Source: Rhizobium herbae (lineage in GTDB: Bacteria; Pseudomonadota; Alphaproteobacteria; Rhizobiales; Rhizobiaceae). Taken from it: a DNA stretch of 64,000 nucleotides. Numbering within the stretch: the stretch's first letter is position 1; every line of letters begins with the position of its first letter. The notes under the pieces are model-generated. The model was not told where the DNA came from, made no database searches, and saw only the letters and a program-made list of their open reading frames with translations. Positions 42,569-51,771 of the stretch are shown here, piece by piece. The stretch is taken from NCBI RefSeq assembly GCF_017873135.1, contig NZ_JAGGJV010000011.1, forward strand, positions 186,001 through 250,000, in the 5' to 3' direction. The translations under genes were made by a program, and so were the position numbers.

Positions 42569-43294
42569 ATGTCTTTGTTTCGCTCCATCGTTTTTACCGC
42601 TGCCCTTACCGGCGTCATCGTTGGTGTGTCCGTAAGCGCGGTTCAGTTTGCCGGCACAAGCCAGTTGATCGCCAAGGCGGAGATCTACGAAAAAGCGGGC
42701 GACGTGGAGCCCGAGGCGATCACCAAGTCCCCCATGGCGGATGCCCACGTCCATGAAGCTGGTCACGATCACGAAGAAGGCGCCTGGGAACCCGCAGACG
42801 GGTTTGAACGAATGGCGTTCACGGTGGCCGCCAACATGCTGACCGCGATTGGATATGCGCTGGTGCTGTGCGGCCTTATCGCGACGCGCGGAAAACCCGT
42901 AACGTGGCGCGAAGGCCTGCTTTGGGGATTGGCAGGGTTCGCATGCGTAATGCTCGCTCCCATGCTGGGTCTGCCGCCCGAACTGCCAGGGACACCCTCT
43001 GCTCCGCTTGGTGACCGGCAACTCTGGTGGATCGGAACCGCCCTGGCGACTGCCGCGGGCATCGGACTGATCGCGTTCAAGCGTAAGCCATGGGCGGCCC
43101 TGATTGCCATCGCGCTGATCGCCGCGCCTCATTTGATTGGCGCCCCTGCAGCGCCAGAAGGGACGCACGCGCTGGCTCCGGAAGCTCTCGAGCGTCAATT
43201 CGTTGCCGCGGCAGTCATGACCAGCCTCGTGTTCTGGGCGCTCCTGGGCTCGTTGAGCGGGACACTCTTCAACCGCTTCGAACGCGCGACGTGA
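42569..43294 (+). CDS. cbtA: CbtA cobalt transporter
   Basis: A 241-residue membrane protein with about five helices and the family features: first helix with the VSAVQF segment, a periplasmic His-rich loop AHVHEAGHDHEEGAWEPADGFER, LGLPPELPGTPSAPLGDRQLWWI, and the closing helix with LLGSLSGTLFNRF. The start at 42569 follows GAGG. Cobalt import for the nitrile hydratase is the evident role. Confidence 0.92.
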   Translation: MSLFRSIVFTAALTGVIVGVSVSAVQFAGTSQLIAKAEIYEKAGDVEPEAITKSPMADAHVHEAGHDHEEGAWEPADGFERMAFTVAANMLTAIGYALVLCGLIATRGKPVTWREGLLWGLAGFACVMLAPMLGLPPELPGTPSAPLGDRQLWWIGTALATAAGIGLIAFKRKPWAALIAIALIAAPHLIGAPAAPEGTHALAPEALERQFVAAAVMTSLVFWALLGSLSGTLFNRFERAT

Positions 43295-43302
43295 GCAACG
43301 AT

Positions 43303-43608
43303 ATGATCTGGAGGGACGACCTCGATGCACTGCAGTTTGCCGCCGGAAATGGTGGCAACTGCATCGTTCATCGCCGAGCATTCCGTGCACTATTGTTCAA
43401 ACCCCCAGTGCAGCAAGACTGCGTCGAATTCTATGAACAGAACGACGTCGCATTTGAGGCGGCAGCCAAGGCGAAGATCGACAAGGGGGATGTCCATGAG
43501 GGATGTAACTTCCACCTCAACAGCAGGCAGATACGACGCAGCCTGACGCGAGGGAACTGGCAGCGATCTTGCATGACCAATTTGGCGAATGACAAACCAG
43601 GAGACTAA
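43303..43608 (+). CDS. Small DUF1488-like protein
   Basis: A 101-residue protein starting nine bases after CbtA. The pattern of a beta segment with a Cys (NGGNCIVHRRAFRAL), then an acidic helix (FYEQNDVAFEAAAKAKIDKG) resembles DUF1488 proteins, which have no known role. A GTG start at 43291 overlapping the CbtA stop is possible. It ends five bases before the GlxA-type gene. Confidence 0.6.
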   Translation: MIWRDDLDALQFAAGNGGNCIVHRRAFRALLFKPPVQQDCVEFYEQNDVAFEAAAKAKIDKGDVHEGCNFHLNSRQIRRSLTRGNWQRSCMTNLANDKPGD

Positions 43609-43613
43609 AGCCC

Positions 43614-44690
43614 ATGCGAATCGTCATCCTCGCGCCACCCGGCGTGCAGTCACTCGACATCGTTGGTCCCGCCGAGGTCTTCTGGGAGGCGGCAAGACGA
43701 TTGGGCGACATGGACGCTTACGATATCCAAATCATGTCGACTGGCGCCCCTTCCGTGACGGGAACGGGCCAGTTGCGGTTCATGGCCGATCGGACAATCT
43801 TCGATGAGGACGAGGATATCGACACCCTACTCGTAGCAGGCGACCCGGCCTTCTTCGAAATCGACCCAGCCGTCATTGCCTGGCTCCAGCGTCGAGTACC
43901 GACGGCCAGACGGTTCGGATCGATCTGCACTGGAGTGTTCCTGCTCGCCGCCGCCGGTCTTCTCGACGGAAAAAGGGTCACCACGCATTGGGAATGCGCC
44001 GCGAAGTTCAGCGACGAATATCCCGATATCGATCTGGACGCCGACGCCATCTACGTGCGCGACGGGTCTCTGATAACGGCTGCCGGTGTCACGGCAGGTA
44101 TCGATCTCGCATTGTCGCTCGTCGAGGAAGATCATGGCAAGGACACCGCAATGATCGTTGCGCGCTACATGGTCATGTTCATGAAAAGACCTGGCGGACA
44201 GTCGCAGTTCAGTGCATATCTCGTCGGCCAGATGTCGGAAACGACCCTGATCCAGAAGGCCCAGGAGTACGTTTTGTCGAATTTGAACCGCGACCTCGAC
44301 GTGGAGAGTCTTGCCCACGAGGTCGGCATGAGCACCCGGAACTTCGCTCGGGTCTTCCGTAAGGAGCTCGGCTTCACGCCGGCGGAATTCGTTGCAGCCG
44401 CCCGCACGGACGCTGCGAGACGACTGCTGCAGGACACCACGCAGCCGCTCTTGAGGATCGCTACGACTTGCGGCTTCGCGGACGTGAATGCTATGCGCCG
44501 GGTCTTCGCCAAAACCATCGGCGTAAGTCCGAATGACTACAGGAGCCGTTTCCAGACATCGTCGAAGCCATCGCAAACCATGCCTATTGGCGATGCTAAA
44601 GGGCACCCGCAGAGGGCTCTCGCGATGGAGATAGCGTTAGCTACCTCCCATCCTGGCGCGGTCAGCGGGCGAGGAGCGCGAGCGGTTTGA
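43614..44690 (+). CDS. GlxA-type transcriptional regulator (DJ-1/PfpI domain plus AraC helix-turn-helix)
   Basis: A 358-residue regulator. Residues about 1-190 are a DJ-1/PfpI amidotransferase-like sensor with the nucleophile-elbow Cys in GSICTGVFLLAAAG; residues about 215-320 are the AraC pair of helix-turn-helices (LDVESLAHEVGMSTRNFARVFRKELG and IATTCGFADVNAMRRVF). The ribosome site GGAG precedes it. GlxA-type regulators often neighbour amidases and nitrile enzymes; it is the likely activator of the nitrile hydratase operon. Confidence 0.93.
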   Translation: MRIVILAPPGVQSLDIVGPAEVFWEAARRLGDMDAYDIQIMSTGAPSVTGTGQLRFMADRTIFDEDEDIDTLLVAGDPAFFEIDPAVIAWLQRRVPTARRFGSICTGVFLLAAAGLLDGKRVTTHWECAAKFSDEYPDIDLDADAIYVRDGSLITAAGVTAGIDLALSLVEEDHGKDTAMIVARYMVMFMKRPGGQSQFSAYLVGQMSETTLIQKAQEYVLSNLNRDLDVESLAHEVGMSTRNFARVFRKELGFTPAEFVAAARTDAARRLLQDTTQPLLRIATTCGFADVNAMRRVFAKTIGVSPNDYRSRFQTSSKPSQTMPIGDAKGHPQRALAMEIALATSHPGAVSGRGARAV

Positions 44691-44901
44691 GTTCGAGTCT
44701 GTGGCATTGAATTTCTTCACACACCAACCGACCCAGGATGATCGGAATGTCCGGGCCAACCGCCCCCCGAATGGCAGCGACGACCTGGCTTGCGAACCGT
44801 GACCGCTCCTTGATCGTCGCACCACCATAGCGATCGGTACGGCAGTTGGTGCCTGACCATAAACGAACGATATTCGAACCCTGTTGACCCGCAACGCTCA
44901 A
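44662..44901 (-). pseudogene. Remnant of an old-yellow-enzyme NADH:flavin oxidoreductase
   Basis: About 60 codons on the minus strand read CRTDRYGG, then ERSRFASQVVAAIRGAVGPDIPIIL, matching the N-x-R-T-D-x-Y-G-G ... R-F-x-x-E-V-V-x-A-V-R motif of the OYE family. Nothing of the rest of that roughly 360-residue enzyme is present on either side, and the fragment overlaps the end of the GlxA-type gene. It is a decayed insertion or deletion scar. Confidence 0.75.
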
Positions 44902-44920
44902 TCATCGGTTCAAACGGGTC

Positions 44921-45397
44921 TCACACCGGAATTGGGCCGTAGGTCTTGACGTTTTCCATGGACACGCAGGTGCGGAAACTTTTGACGTTGCCCGCGTCGA
45001 AAAACAACCTCCGCGTGACCTCATTGTACTCTGCCATGTCCTTCACGTTGAGGATCAGGATGAAGTCCATCTCGCCAGTGACGTAATAGCACTGCTGAAC
45101 CTGTGGACACCGGTTGAAGCGATCCTTCATTGCATCCAGCAGGTCCAACCGTTCATTCTCGGTGGTGACATGGACGATGATCGTCAGCGGCCGCCCGACG
45201 GCAGTCTCGTCCAGCACCGCAATATCCTGTCGGATGACTTTTGTTTCGCGCAGATGCTGAAGTCGGCGTGCGACCGCGGGAGGCGACAGCCCAATTTTCT
45301 CTGCGATGACGCGTTGAGACGCATGGTTGTCCTGCTGCACCATGCGCAGGATTTTCACATCGAAGTCATCGAGCTCAACTGCGATAGATCGAACCAT
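44921..45397 (-). CDS. Lrp/AsnC family transcriptional regulator
   Basis: A 158-residue regulator: helix-turn-helix ASQRVIAEKIGLSPPAVARRLQHL at about residues 27-50 and a RAM domain with CYYVTGEMDFILIL. It is divergent from diaminopropionate ammonia-lyase with 104 bp between, as DoeX-type AsnC regulators are at ectoine-degradation operons. The gap holds GCGCAAA twice (45412 and 45447) and TTGCAAA once, possible binding sites. Confidence 0.92.
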   Translation of the reverse strand: MVRSIAVELDDFDVKILRMVQQDNHASQRVIAEKIGLSPPAVARRLQHLRETKVIRQDIAVLDETAVGRPLTIIVHVTTENERLDLLDAMKDRFNRCPQVQQCYYVTGEMDFILILNVKDMAEYNEVTRRLFFDAGNVKSFRTCVSMENVKTYGPIPV

Positions 45398-45501
45398 GTT
45401 TCCCCTCGTTCGCGCAAACTTCTTGCAAAGACTATGTGAAATGAGAGCGCAAATAAAGGTCGTTCCGCAATATTGTCTCGCAATCGACGAACGAGGCGGC
45501 C

Positions 45502-46701
45502 ATGATCCATTTCCATTCTCCCGACCACGACCTTCTAACCGAGTCCGACAAGGTGCTTCTCGGCGCTGCGGCGCCGAACCTTGTACGCCCCTACCTCAGC
45601 CTCTGGCGAAACGAACGTTCAACGCCGCTGATCTTGCTGCCAGAGATCGCGCAGGCAACCGAAGTGGCGACGGTCGTAATGAAGGACGAGGGACAGCGGT
45701 TAGGTCTCGGCAGCTTCAAGGCTCTTGGCGGGGCATATGCGGTGATGACCCTTTTTAAGCGCATGCTGGAGGCGCATCTCGAAGACAACATCTCCATCGC
45801 GCAGCTCATCTCTCCAGCAGCTCGTGGATTCGCGGCATCGATTACGTTCTGCTGCGCCACCGATGGAAACCATGGGAAGTCGGTGGCCGCCGGTGCGCGC
45901 ATTCTCGGTTGCCGTTCGGTCATCTTTGTCCATGAGGGGGTGACAACCGCCCGCGCTGCGGCGATCGGCGCGGATGAAATCGTGCGTGTCAAGGGCAACT
46001 ACGACATGTCTGTCGATGAAGCCGAACGGGTCAGCAAGGAGCGCGGTTGGGTGCTCGTTTCAGATACATCGTGGGAGGGTTACGAGGAGATCCCATCGTT
46101 GGTGGCGCAGGGGTATACGATTCTCGCTGAAGAGGCCTTGGATCAGATTGAAGAACTTAACATCGATCCGCCAACCCATGTGTTTCTACAGGCAGGGGTC
46201 GGTGGCTTTGCGAGCAGTATTTCGCTCCATCTCAGTGAGGCGCTTGGACACGAGAACATAAAGACGATTGTCGTCGAACCTGACCGTGCAGCCTGCCTGT
46301 TCATGTCTGCAAAGGCCGGACGGCTCTCTTCGTTTTCTCCCACCGAACCAACCATCATGGCCATGCTTGAGTGCTACACGCCGTCTCTGGTCGCCTGGCG
46401 GATCCTGAACGCAATCGCAACCGCCTTCGCCACAGTTTCGGAAGAGGAGGCGAAGGACGCCATGCGCAAGCTGGCCTTTCGAGAACAGCCTATTGTCGCG
46501 GGCGAAAGTGGTTGCGCCGGGCTGGCGGGGCTGCTGGCCGTTGCCGGTGATCCAGAGGTGCGCAGGAGACTTGGCCTCAACGATAGTAGCCGCGTCCTCC
46601 TCATCAACACGGAAAGTGCAACCGATCCAGCTTCTTACGAAAACATAGTCGGTTCAACCGCTGATGAAGTGCTTCGGAACGTTGCCAACCATTCAAGCTG
46701 A
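45502..46701 (+). CDS. dpaL: Diaminopropionate ammonia-lyase
   Basis: Fold type II PLP enzyme that converts 2,3-diaminopropionate to pyruvate and two ammonia. The 399-residue protein has the PLP Lys73 in LGSFKALGGAYAV, the phosphate loop QAGVGGFASSIS, the TDGNHGKSVAAGAR segment and the second conserved Asp in FCCATDGNHG. First gene of a run with an M24 hydrolase, transporter and M20 hydrolase. The enzyme fixes 2,3-diaminopropionate, or a closely related beta-substituted alanine, as the pathway core. Confidence 0.92.
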   Translation: MIHFHSPDHDLLTESDKVLLGAAAPNLVRPYLSLWRNERSTPLILLPEIAQATEVATVVMKDEGQRLGLGSFKALGGAYAVMTLFKRMLEAHLEDNISIAQLISPAARGFAASITFCCATDGNHGKSVAAGARILGCRSVIFVHEGVTTARAAAIGADEIVRVKGNYDMSVDEAERVSKERGWVLVSDTSWEGYEEIPSLVAQGYTILAEEALDQIEELNIDPPTHVFLQAGVGGFASSISLHLSEALGHENIKTIVVEPDRAACLFMSAKAGRLSSFSPTEPTIMAMLECYTPSLVAWRILNAIATAFATVSEEEAKDAMRKLAFREQPIVAGESGCAGLAGLLAVAGDPEVRRRLGLNDSSRVLLINTESATDPASYENIVGSTADEVLRNVANHSS

Positions 46702-46745
46702 TATGCCAAATCCCAATCAAACCAACCTATAGAAAGGGAACAAAA

Positions 46746-47918
46746 ATGAGCGCCATCAACATTCCCCAGCGCGGCTTTTCGCCAAAAGAATTCGAGACCC
46801 GCGTCGAGCGCGCAAGACAGATCATGCACAGGCACAAGTTCGATGCGCTGCTGGTCTCTTCGCCGCCAAATGTCCGCTACTTCACGGGATTTGACTCCCA
46901 GTTCTGGGAAAGCCCGACCAGGCCGTGGTTCGTTGTCGTTCCGCTCGAAGGTGATCCGGTAGCCGTCATCCCGGAAATCGGGGCGCCAGAAATGGCGCTG
47001 ACCTGGATGAAAGATATTCGCACCTGGCAAGCTCCGAATCCCGAGGATGACGGCATCTCTCTGCTCAAATCGACGATCGAAAGCTTTCCACGGCGCTATG
47101 GTCGCATTGGTGCGGAGCTTGGCCGCGAGATGGCGCTGCGCATGCCTGTGTCGGATCTGCTTAGGTTGCGCGATACCCTCGCGCTTGAGATCGCCGATGG
47201 ATCGCCCTGCATCTGGGAAATCCGCATGGTCAAGACCCCGGCGGAAATCGACCACATCCATTACATTTGCCAAATTGCAAGCGATGCTTACGAGGCCCTC
47301 CCCGCGAGTATTTCGATCGGCGAGAGCGAACGCGAGATCGCCCGAAAGTTACGGATTGACATTGCCCGCCGTGGTGCGGACGCCACCCCATTCATGCCGG
47401 CGATCTCCGGACCAGGCGGCGTGTCGCAGATCGTGTGTGGGCCCCACGACCGTCTGATCCAGGCGGGTGACGTCCTTTTTATCGATACAGGTTCAACATT
47501 TGACGGGTACTTCTGTGACTTCGATCGGAACTACGCGATCGGCAGCATCTCCGATGAAGCGAAACGCGTTCACGACGCCCTTTGGCTGGCGACGGAGGCC
47601 GGAATCGCTGCGGCTGTGCCTGGCGCGAAGACCGACGACGTGTTCCGCGCCATGGCGAAGATCATCGACGATGCCGGTGCCATCGGCAACAACGTCGGCC
47701 GCCTTGGCCACGGGTTGGGATTGCAGTTGACCGAACCGCCTTCCCATAGGCTCGGTGATGGCACCGTGATCGTCGAGAATATGGTGCTGACCATCGAACC
47801 CGGAATGGAATACGCACCAGGGAAAATGATCGTCCACGAAGAGAACATCGCCATCACCAAGGACGGACCGCGGCTCCTTACCAAGCGCGCCCCGCGGGAG
47901 ATGCCAACAATCCGCTAA
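46746..47918 (+). CDS. M24 family metallohydrolase, DoeA/ectoine-hydrolase-like
   Basis: A 390-residue pita-bread metalloenzyme with the creatinase-type N-terminal domain (about 1-165) and catalytic domain. All five metal ligands are visible: two Asp (FIDTGSTFDGYFCDFDRNYAIG), His in GHGLGLQ, Glu in TIEPGMEY and Glu in VHEENIAI. Members near transporter and amino acid genes include ectoine hydrolase and Xaa-Pro-like peptidases. Between DpaL and an ABC importer it may release diaminopropionate from an acyl or cyclic derivative. GGGA ribosome site. Confidence 0.9.
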   Translation: MSAINIPQRGFSPKEFETRVERARQIMHRHKFDALLVSSPPNVRYFTGFDSQFWESPTRPWFVVVPLEGDPVAVIPEIGAPEMALTWMKDIRTWQAPNPEDDGISLLKSTIESFPRRYGRIGAELGREMALRMPVSDLLRLRDTLALEIADGSPCIWEIRMVKTPAEIDHIHYICQIASDAYEALPASISIGESEREIARKLRIDIARRGADATPFMPAISGPGGVSQIVCGPHDRLIQAGDVLFIDTGSTFDGYFCDFDRNYAIGSISDEAKRVHDALWLATEAGIAAAVPGAKTDDVFRAMAKIIDDAGAIGNNVGRLGHGLGLQLTEPPSHRLGDGTVIVENMVLTIEPGMEYAPGKMIVHEENIAITKDGPRLLTKRAPREMPTIR

Positions 47919-48001
47919 GAGTTTCGGGAGGGAAAACGGAGGAGGACTGCTTCAACACCGCGCGGATGGTCCGCACGGGAAACACAAAAAAGGGGAATAA
48001 A

Positions 48002-48838
48002 ATGCACAAGAAAATTATTTCGGCCGTCGTAGTGGCATTCACCGCATTGGCCACAATGACCGCAAGTGGATCGTCTGCGGCAGCGCGAAACCTCAAGACG
48101 ATTACCGAGGGGACTTTGCTGGTCGGCTCGGACCAGGTGTACCCGCCTTACGACTATCTTGAGGATGGTGTGACGAAGGGCTTTGACGCCGATGTCATGG
48201 CTATCATAGCGCCGAAGCTAGGTGTGGAAGTGACGTTTATGGATACGCGCTTTGCCAGTCTCATCCCGGGTCTTCAGGCAAACCGCTTTGATATGATCGC
48301 GTCTGCGCTCTATGTCACGCCTGCGCGCGCCAAAGTGGTTGATTACATCGCTTATGCCAAAACGGGCGGCTCGTTGATGGTGCGCGCCGACGACACCTTC
48401 GAACCAAAGACACCGGAAGACCTTTGCGGCAAGCGGGTGGCTAACCTCAAGGGCGCGGCCTGGGTGCCCGAACTGCAGAAGGTTTCGCAAGAGACATGCG
48501 GTTCCAACCCAATCGACGTCAAGGAGTTCGCAACGTCGGCCGAAGCAGCGCAAGCACTCCTGTCGCGCGGCGCCGATGTCGTGTTCGACGATGCCGGTGT
48601 ATCAAAAGCGGCATTGGTTGCATCGGGTGACCGACTGAAGATCACGTCCTCTAAAATTCTCTTTCCGGTCATCATGGGACTGGCGGTGAAGAAAGGCAAT
48701 GATCAGTTGCTTGCCGGACTCAAAGAGGCGTTCGAGCCGCTGAAATCGAGTGAGGAATACAAGGCGATTCTCGCCAAATACAACCTTGATCTCCCGACCG
48801 ATGCCGAAATCGCCTCTGCGTTGACCGAGGCCAAGTAA
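48002..48838 (+). CDS. Polar amino acid/ectoine-type ABC transporter substrate-binding protein
   Basis: A 278-residue type II binding protein with a signal peptide ([11 protein letters not shown] to a cleavage near SSAAA). Ligand-site stretches are [26 protein letters not shown] and [20 protein letters not shown]. It has the EhuB/ectoine-binding length and lies between the M24 hydrolase and the fused transporter. The start ATG at 48002 follows AGGGGAATAAA. Confidence 0.92.
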   Translation: MHKKIISAVVVAFTALATMTASGSSAAARNLKTITEGTLLVGSDQVYPPYDYLEDGVTKGFDADVMAIIAPKLGVEVTFMDTRFASLIPGLQANRFDMIASALYVTPARAKVVDYIAYAKTGGSLMVRADDTFEPKTPEDLCGKRVANLKGAAWVPELQKVSQETCGSNPIDVKEFATSAEAAQALLSRGADVVFDDAGVSKAALVASGDRLKITSSKILFPVIMGLAVKKGNDQLLAGLKEAFEPLKSSEEYKAILAKYNLDLPTDAEIASALTEAK

Positions 48839-48897
48839 CCTCACTCCGTCCCGGGTCGCCTTGGCGGCTCGGGCATCCTCTGTTGGAAACTGAAGAT

Positions 48898-50406
48898 ATG
48901 GCTTTCGATTGGTCTTACACAGTCGGGCTCCTGTGGAGCCGCGACTTTTGGAATGCGACCTTGCTGGTCGTCGAGCTCAGCGTTGCGACATGGGTGCTAG
49001 CCGTAGTCCTTGGCTTTTTCGTCGCCCTTGCCGACCGCTCCGGCCTCATGGTTGTGAGGCGCGCTGCTGCACTATACGTCTGGTTCTTTAGAAGCCTTCC
49101 GCTTCTCGTGCTGCTAATCTTTGTCTACAACCTGCCCCAGGCCTTTCCCTCGACGTCGGCTCTCCTCTCGATCCCCTTCGTTGCGGGGCTCTTGGCCATG
49201 GTGCTGAGCGAGACGGCGTACATCGCGGAAATTCACCGCGGCGCTCTTGTTTCGGTGGGAAAGGGCCAGTACGAGGCGGGTCGCGTCCTTGGCCTCTCAC
49301 GGGCTGGAATCCAGCGCCTGATTGTGATCCCACAGGCACTGCGTATTGCTCTTCCCTCGCTTGGTAACGAGTTCGTATCGATCGTAAAGCTGACATCACT
49401 CGTGTCGGTCATTTCGCTCGCTGAAATCCTCCTGGTCGGTCAACGCTACTACACCCAAAACTTCAAGGTCATCGAAACGATGGTGGCCGTCGCCTTCTAC
49501 TATATCCTGATCGTCACCGTTTTTGATACCGGACTGAAGGCACTCGAACGGCGGCTGGACTTTTCCAGACGCTTGGCCGAGCTAACCACGGAGGATGTGG
49601 CATCGAACGGCGAGATTGCAGAAGAAATCGGCACCGACAGTCCGCCAGCGTCCAGGCAGCCTGCCATCCGGCTAGAGCGCGGTGGCAAGTCATTCGGTAT
49701 TTATCCGGTCTTCCAGGATCTGAACCTTGCCGTGAAACCCGGTGAAGTTGTCTCCATTATCGGACCGTCAGGATCTGGGAAAACCACACTCATTCGCTCA
49801 CTGAACGGACTCGAAACGCTTGAGCACGGCGTGGTCTATCTCGAAGAGAAACCCTTCCTTGCGGGGTCGAAAGAGAAGCTCGCCAAATCACTCCGTCATG
49901 TCAGCAGCGACGCACTCCGGATTGGAATGGTTTTCCAGAACTTCAATCTCTTCCCGCACCGCACAGCGCTTGAGAACGTCATGATCGGCCCCCTGTATCA
50001 CAAGCGCGCAAGTGCTTCGGAGCTTCGGCAGGAAGCGCGGACCATGCTCAACGATGTCGGAATGCTTGTCCACGAGAACAAGTATCCGCATCAACTTTCC
50101 GGAGGCCAGCAACAGCGCGTCGCCATAGCGCGCGCGCTCGCAATGCACCCGTCGATTCTCTTGTTCGACGAACCCACATCCGCGCTTGATCCCGAAACCG
50201 TCGGCGAAGTGCTCCGGATCATGGCCGCGCTGGCGCGATCGGGTCGGACTATGGTGATCGTCACACACGAGATGAAGTTTGCAATGGAGGTCTCCGACCG
50301 AGTCGTCTTTATGGAGAAAGGACGGATCGTGTTTGACGGATCTCCGGCGCTACTGGCCGAGCGAAGGAGAGAGGACGGTCGACTGGCGGAATTTGTCCGC
50401 ATCTAA
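48898..50406 (+). CDS. Fused amino acid ABC transporter permease and ATPase
   Basis: A 502-residue fusion. Residues about 1-215 are a HisM-type permease ([22 protein letters not shown] loop); a linker of about 40 residues leads to a full ATPase with Walker [10 protein letters not shown], signature [15 protein letters not shown], Walker [14 protein letters not shown] and switch VTHEMKFAM. Only one permease is encoded, so the transporter is probably a homodimer of fusion subunits. An alternative TTG start five codons upstream exists. Confidence 0.93.
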   Translation: MAFDWSYTVGLLWSRDFWNATLLVVELSVATWVLAVVLGFFVALADRSGLMVVRRAAALYVWFFRSLPLLVLLIFVYNLPQAFPSTSALLSIPFVAGLLAMVLSETAYIAEIHRGALVSVGKGQYEAGRVLGLSRAGIQRLIVIPQALRIALPSLGNEFVSIVKLTSLVSVISLAEILLVGQRYYTQNFKVIETMVAVAFYYILIVTVFDTGLKALERRLDFSRRLAELTTEDVASNGEIAEEIGTDSPPASRQPAIRLERGGKSFGIYPVFQDLNLAVKPGEVVSIIGPSGSGKTTLIRSLNGLETLEHGVVYLEEKPFLAGSKEKLAKSLRHVSSDALRIGMVFQNFNLFPHRTALENVMIGPLYHKRASASELRQEARTMLNDVGMLVHENKYPHQLSGGQQQRVAIARALAMHPSILLFDEPTSALDPETVGEVLRIMAALARSGRTMVIVTHEMKFAMEVSDRVVFMEKGRIVFDGSPALLAERRREDGRLAEFVRI

Positions 50407-50413
50407 GGGAGTA

Positions 50414-50497
50414 ATGATGGCAGCGCGGGCGATTTCAGATGAACAAAAGCTGGCTGAGGCAACAACGCTTCACGCCGATACCAAAGGTCAAATATGA
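50414..50497 (+). CDS. 27-codon ORF coupled to the downstream hydrolase
   Basis: Starts ATGATG behind GGGAG, encodes MMAARAISDEQKLAEATTLH plus seven residues, and ends in ATGA, where the A-T-G is the start of the next gene. It has no recognisable domain. It could be a leader peptide, a coupling ORF, or simple chance. Confidence 0.35.
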   Translation: MMAARAISDEQKLAEATTLHADTKGQI

Positions 50498-51738
50498 GCG
50501 ATATCTCAGTTGATGGGGACCGTCTCCTAATGCGTCTCAAGGAGCTTGGAAATATCGGACGTGACGCTGGTGGGCGACTTGTCCGGCTTGCCGGATCTGA
50601 CGGCGACAAACTTGGGAGAGACCTCTTCGTTTGCTGGCTCAGCCAAGCAGGTCTCGACGTTGCAGTCGACCGTATCGGAAATATCTTTGGTATATGGCGC
50701 CCGGCCGGAACTGAAGACTGCCAGCCCCTCATGCTTGGTTCACATATCGACACCGTCATCAATGCCGGTATTTACGATGGATGCTACGGCGTTGTCGCCG
50801 GGCTTGAAGTAATACAGGCCCTCAAGGCGGCAAATTTTCGGCCGATACGTCCAATAGCGGTTGCAGCCTTCACCAATGAGGAGGGTGTGCGGTTCGCACC
50901 TGACATGATGGGGTCGCTGGTCTATGCCCGGGGCTTGGACGTGGATGCCGCGCTCTCGACGGTCGGCACCGATGGAGCGATCCTCGGCGAGGAACTCAAA
51001 CGCATCGGTTACGCTGGAGCGGAAGCGCCCGGGTTCCTGAAGCCCTTTGCCTACGTAGAGCTTCACATTGAACAGGGCCCTGTCCTGGAAAGGGAGGGTA
51101 TCGCCCTGGGAGCGGTGGAGAACCTGCAAGGTATCTCCTGGCAAAGGATTACGGTTGAGGGCACCGCCAACCACGCCGGGACAACCCCAATTAACATGCG
51201 GGCGGATGCGGGCTACGGAGCCGCCCGTATCATTGCCTATCTTCGCGAACGTGCCCGTTCTTCAGCTACCCCCACGGTTGCGACGGTCGGCTGCCTCGAA
51301 CTCGAACCCAATGCGATCAACGTCATTCCGTCTCGCGCTACGTTGACCGTCGATCTTCGCGACCCATTCGAGCATAGGCTCAAAGAGGAAAGTGGAGCAT
51401 TAGGGGCATTTTTGGAGATGCTGGCACGGGAGGAACAATTGCTGATATCAGTTGAGCAACTGGCTCAGTCCAGTCCTGTCGCCTTTAACCGGGAGATCGT
51501 GCAAATGATTGAAGGTGCTGCGGAAAAGCGCGGTCTTACCTGCCGCCGCATGACCTCCGGCGCTGGGCATGACGCGCAGATGATCGCACCAATCGCGCCA
51601 ACCGCGATGATTTTTGTTCCCAGCTGCGGCGGCATCAGTCACAACCCTGCCGAATATACATCAAAGGCCGACTTGGTCGCAGGTGCCAACGTACTGATGG
51701 ATGTCGTTCGCCATATCTCATCGCAAGCGTGTATATAG
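50494..51738 (+). CDS. Zn-dependent amidohydrolase (allantoate/N-carbamoyl-amino acid hydrolase family, M20-like)
   Basis: A 414-residue binuclear zinc enzyme. Metal and catalytic residues are visible: LGSHIDTVINAGIYDGCYG, TNEEGVRFAPDMMGS, ELHIEQGPVLE, NHAGTTPINMR in the dimer domain, and SGAGHDAQ with SHNPAEY near the end. The family cleaves N-carbamoyl or ureido groups from amino acids (beta-ureidopropionase, allantoate amidohydrolase, L-carbamoylase). Last gene of the diaminopropionate module, it suggests a carbamoylated substrate. Its start overlaps a 27-codon ORF by four bases. Confidence 0.92.
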   Translation: MSDISVDGDRLLMRLKELGNIGRDAGGRLVRLAGSDGDKLGRDLFVCWLSQAGLDVAVDRIGNIFGIWRPAGTEDCQPLMLGSHIDTVINAGIYDGCYGVVAGLEVIQALKAANFRPIRPIAVAAFTNEEGVRFAPDMMGSLVYARGLDVDAALSTVGTDGAILGEELKRIGYAGAEAPGFLKPFAYVELHIEQGPVLEREGIALGAVENLQGISWQRITVEGTANHAGTTPINMRADAGYGAARIIAYLRERARSSATPTVATVGCLELEPNAINVIPSRATLTVDLRDPFEHRLKEESGALGAFLEMLAREEQLLISVEQLAQSSPVAFNREIVQMIEGAAEKRGLTCRRMTSGAGHDAQMIAPIAPTAMIFVPSCGGISHNPAEYTSKADLVAGANVLMDVVRHISSQACI

Positions 51739-51771
51739 CTAACACCGAGATTTTGACTTCTCGAAGCTGCC

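Noticed and set aside
45404..45496. Perfect 9-bp inverted repeat CCTCGTTCG/CGAACGAGG flanking the Lrp-DpaL gap
   Set aside because: Each arm contains the ribosome site of the adjacent gene, so the symmetry is explained by two similar Shine-Dalgarno contexts.
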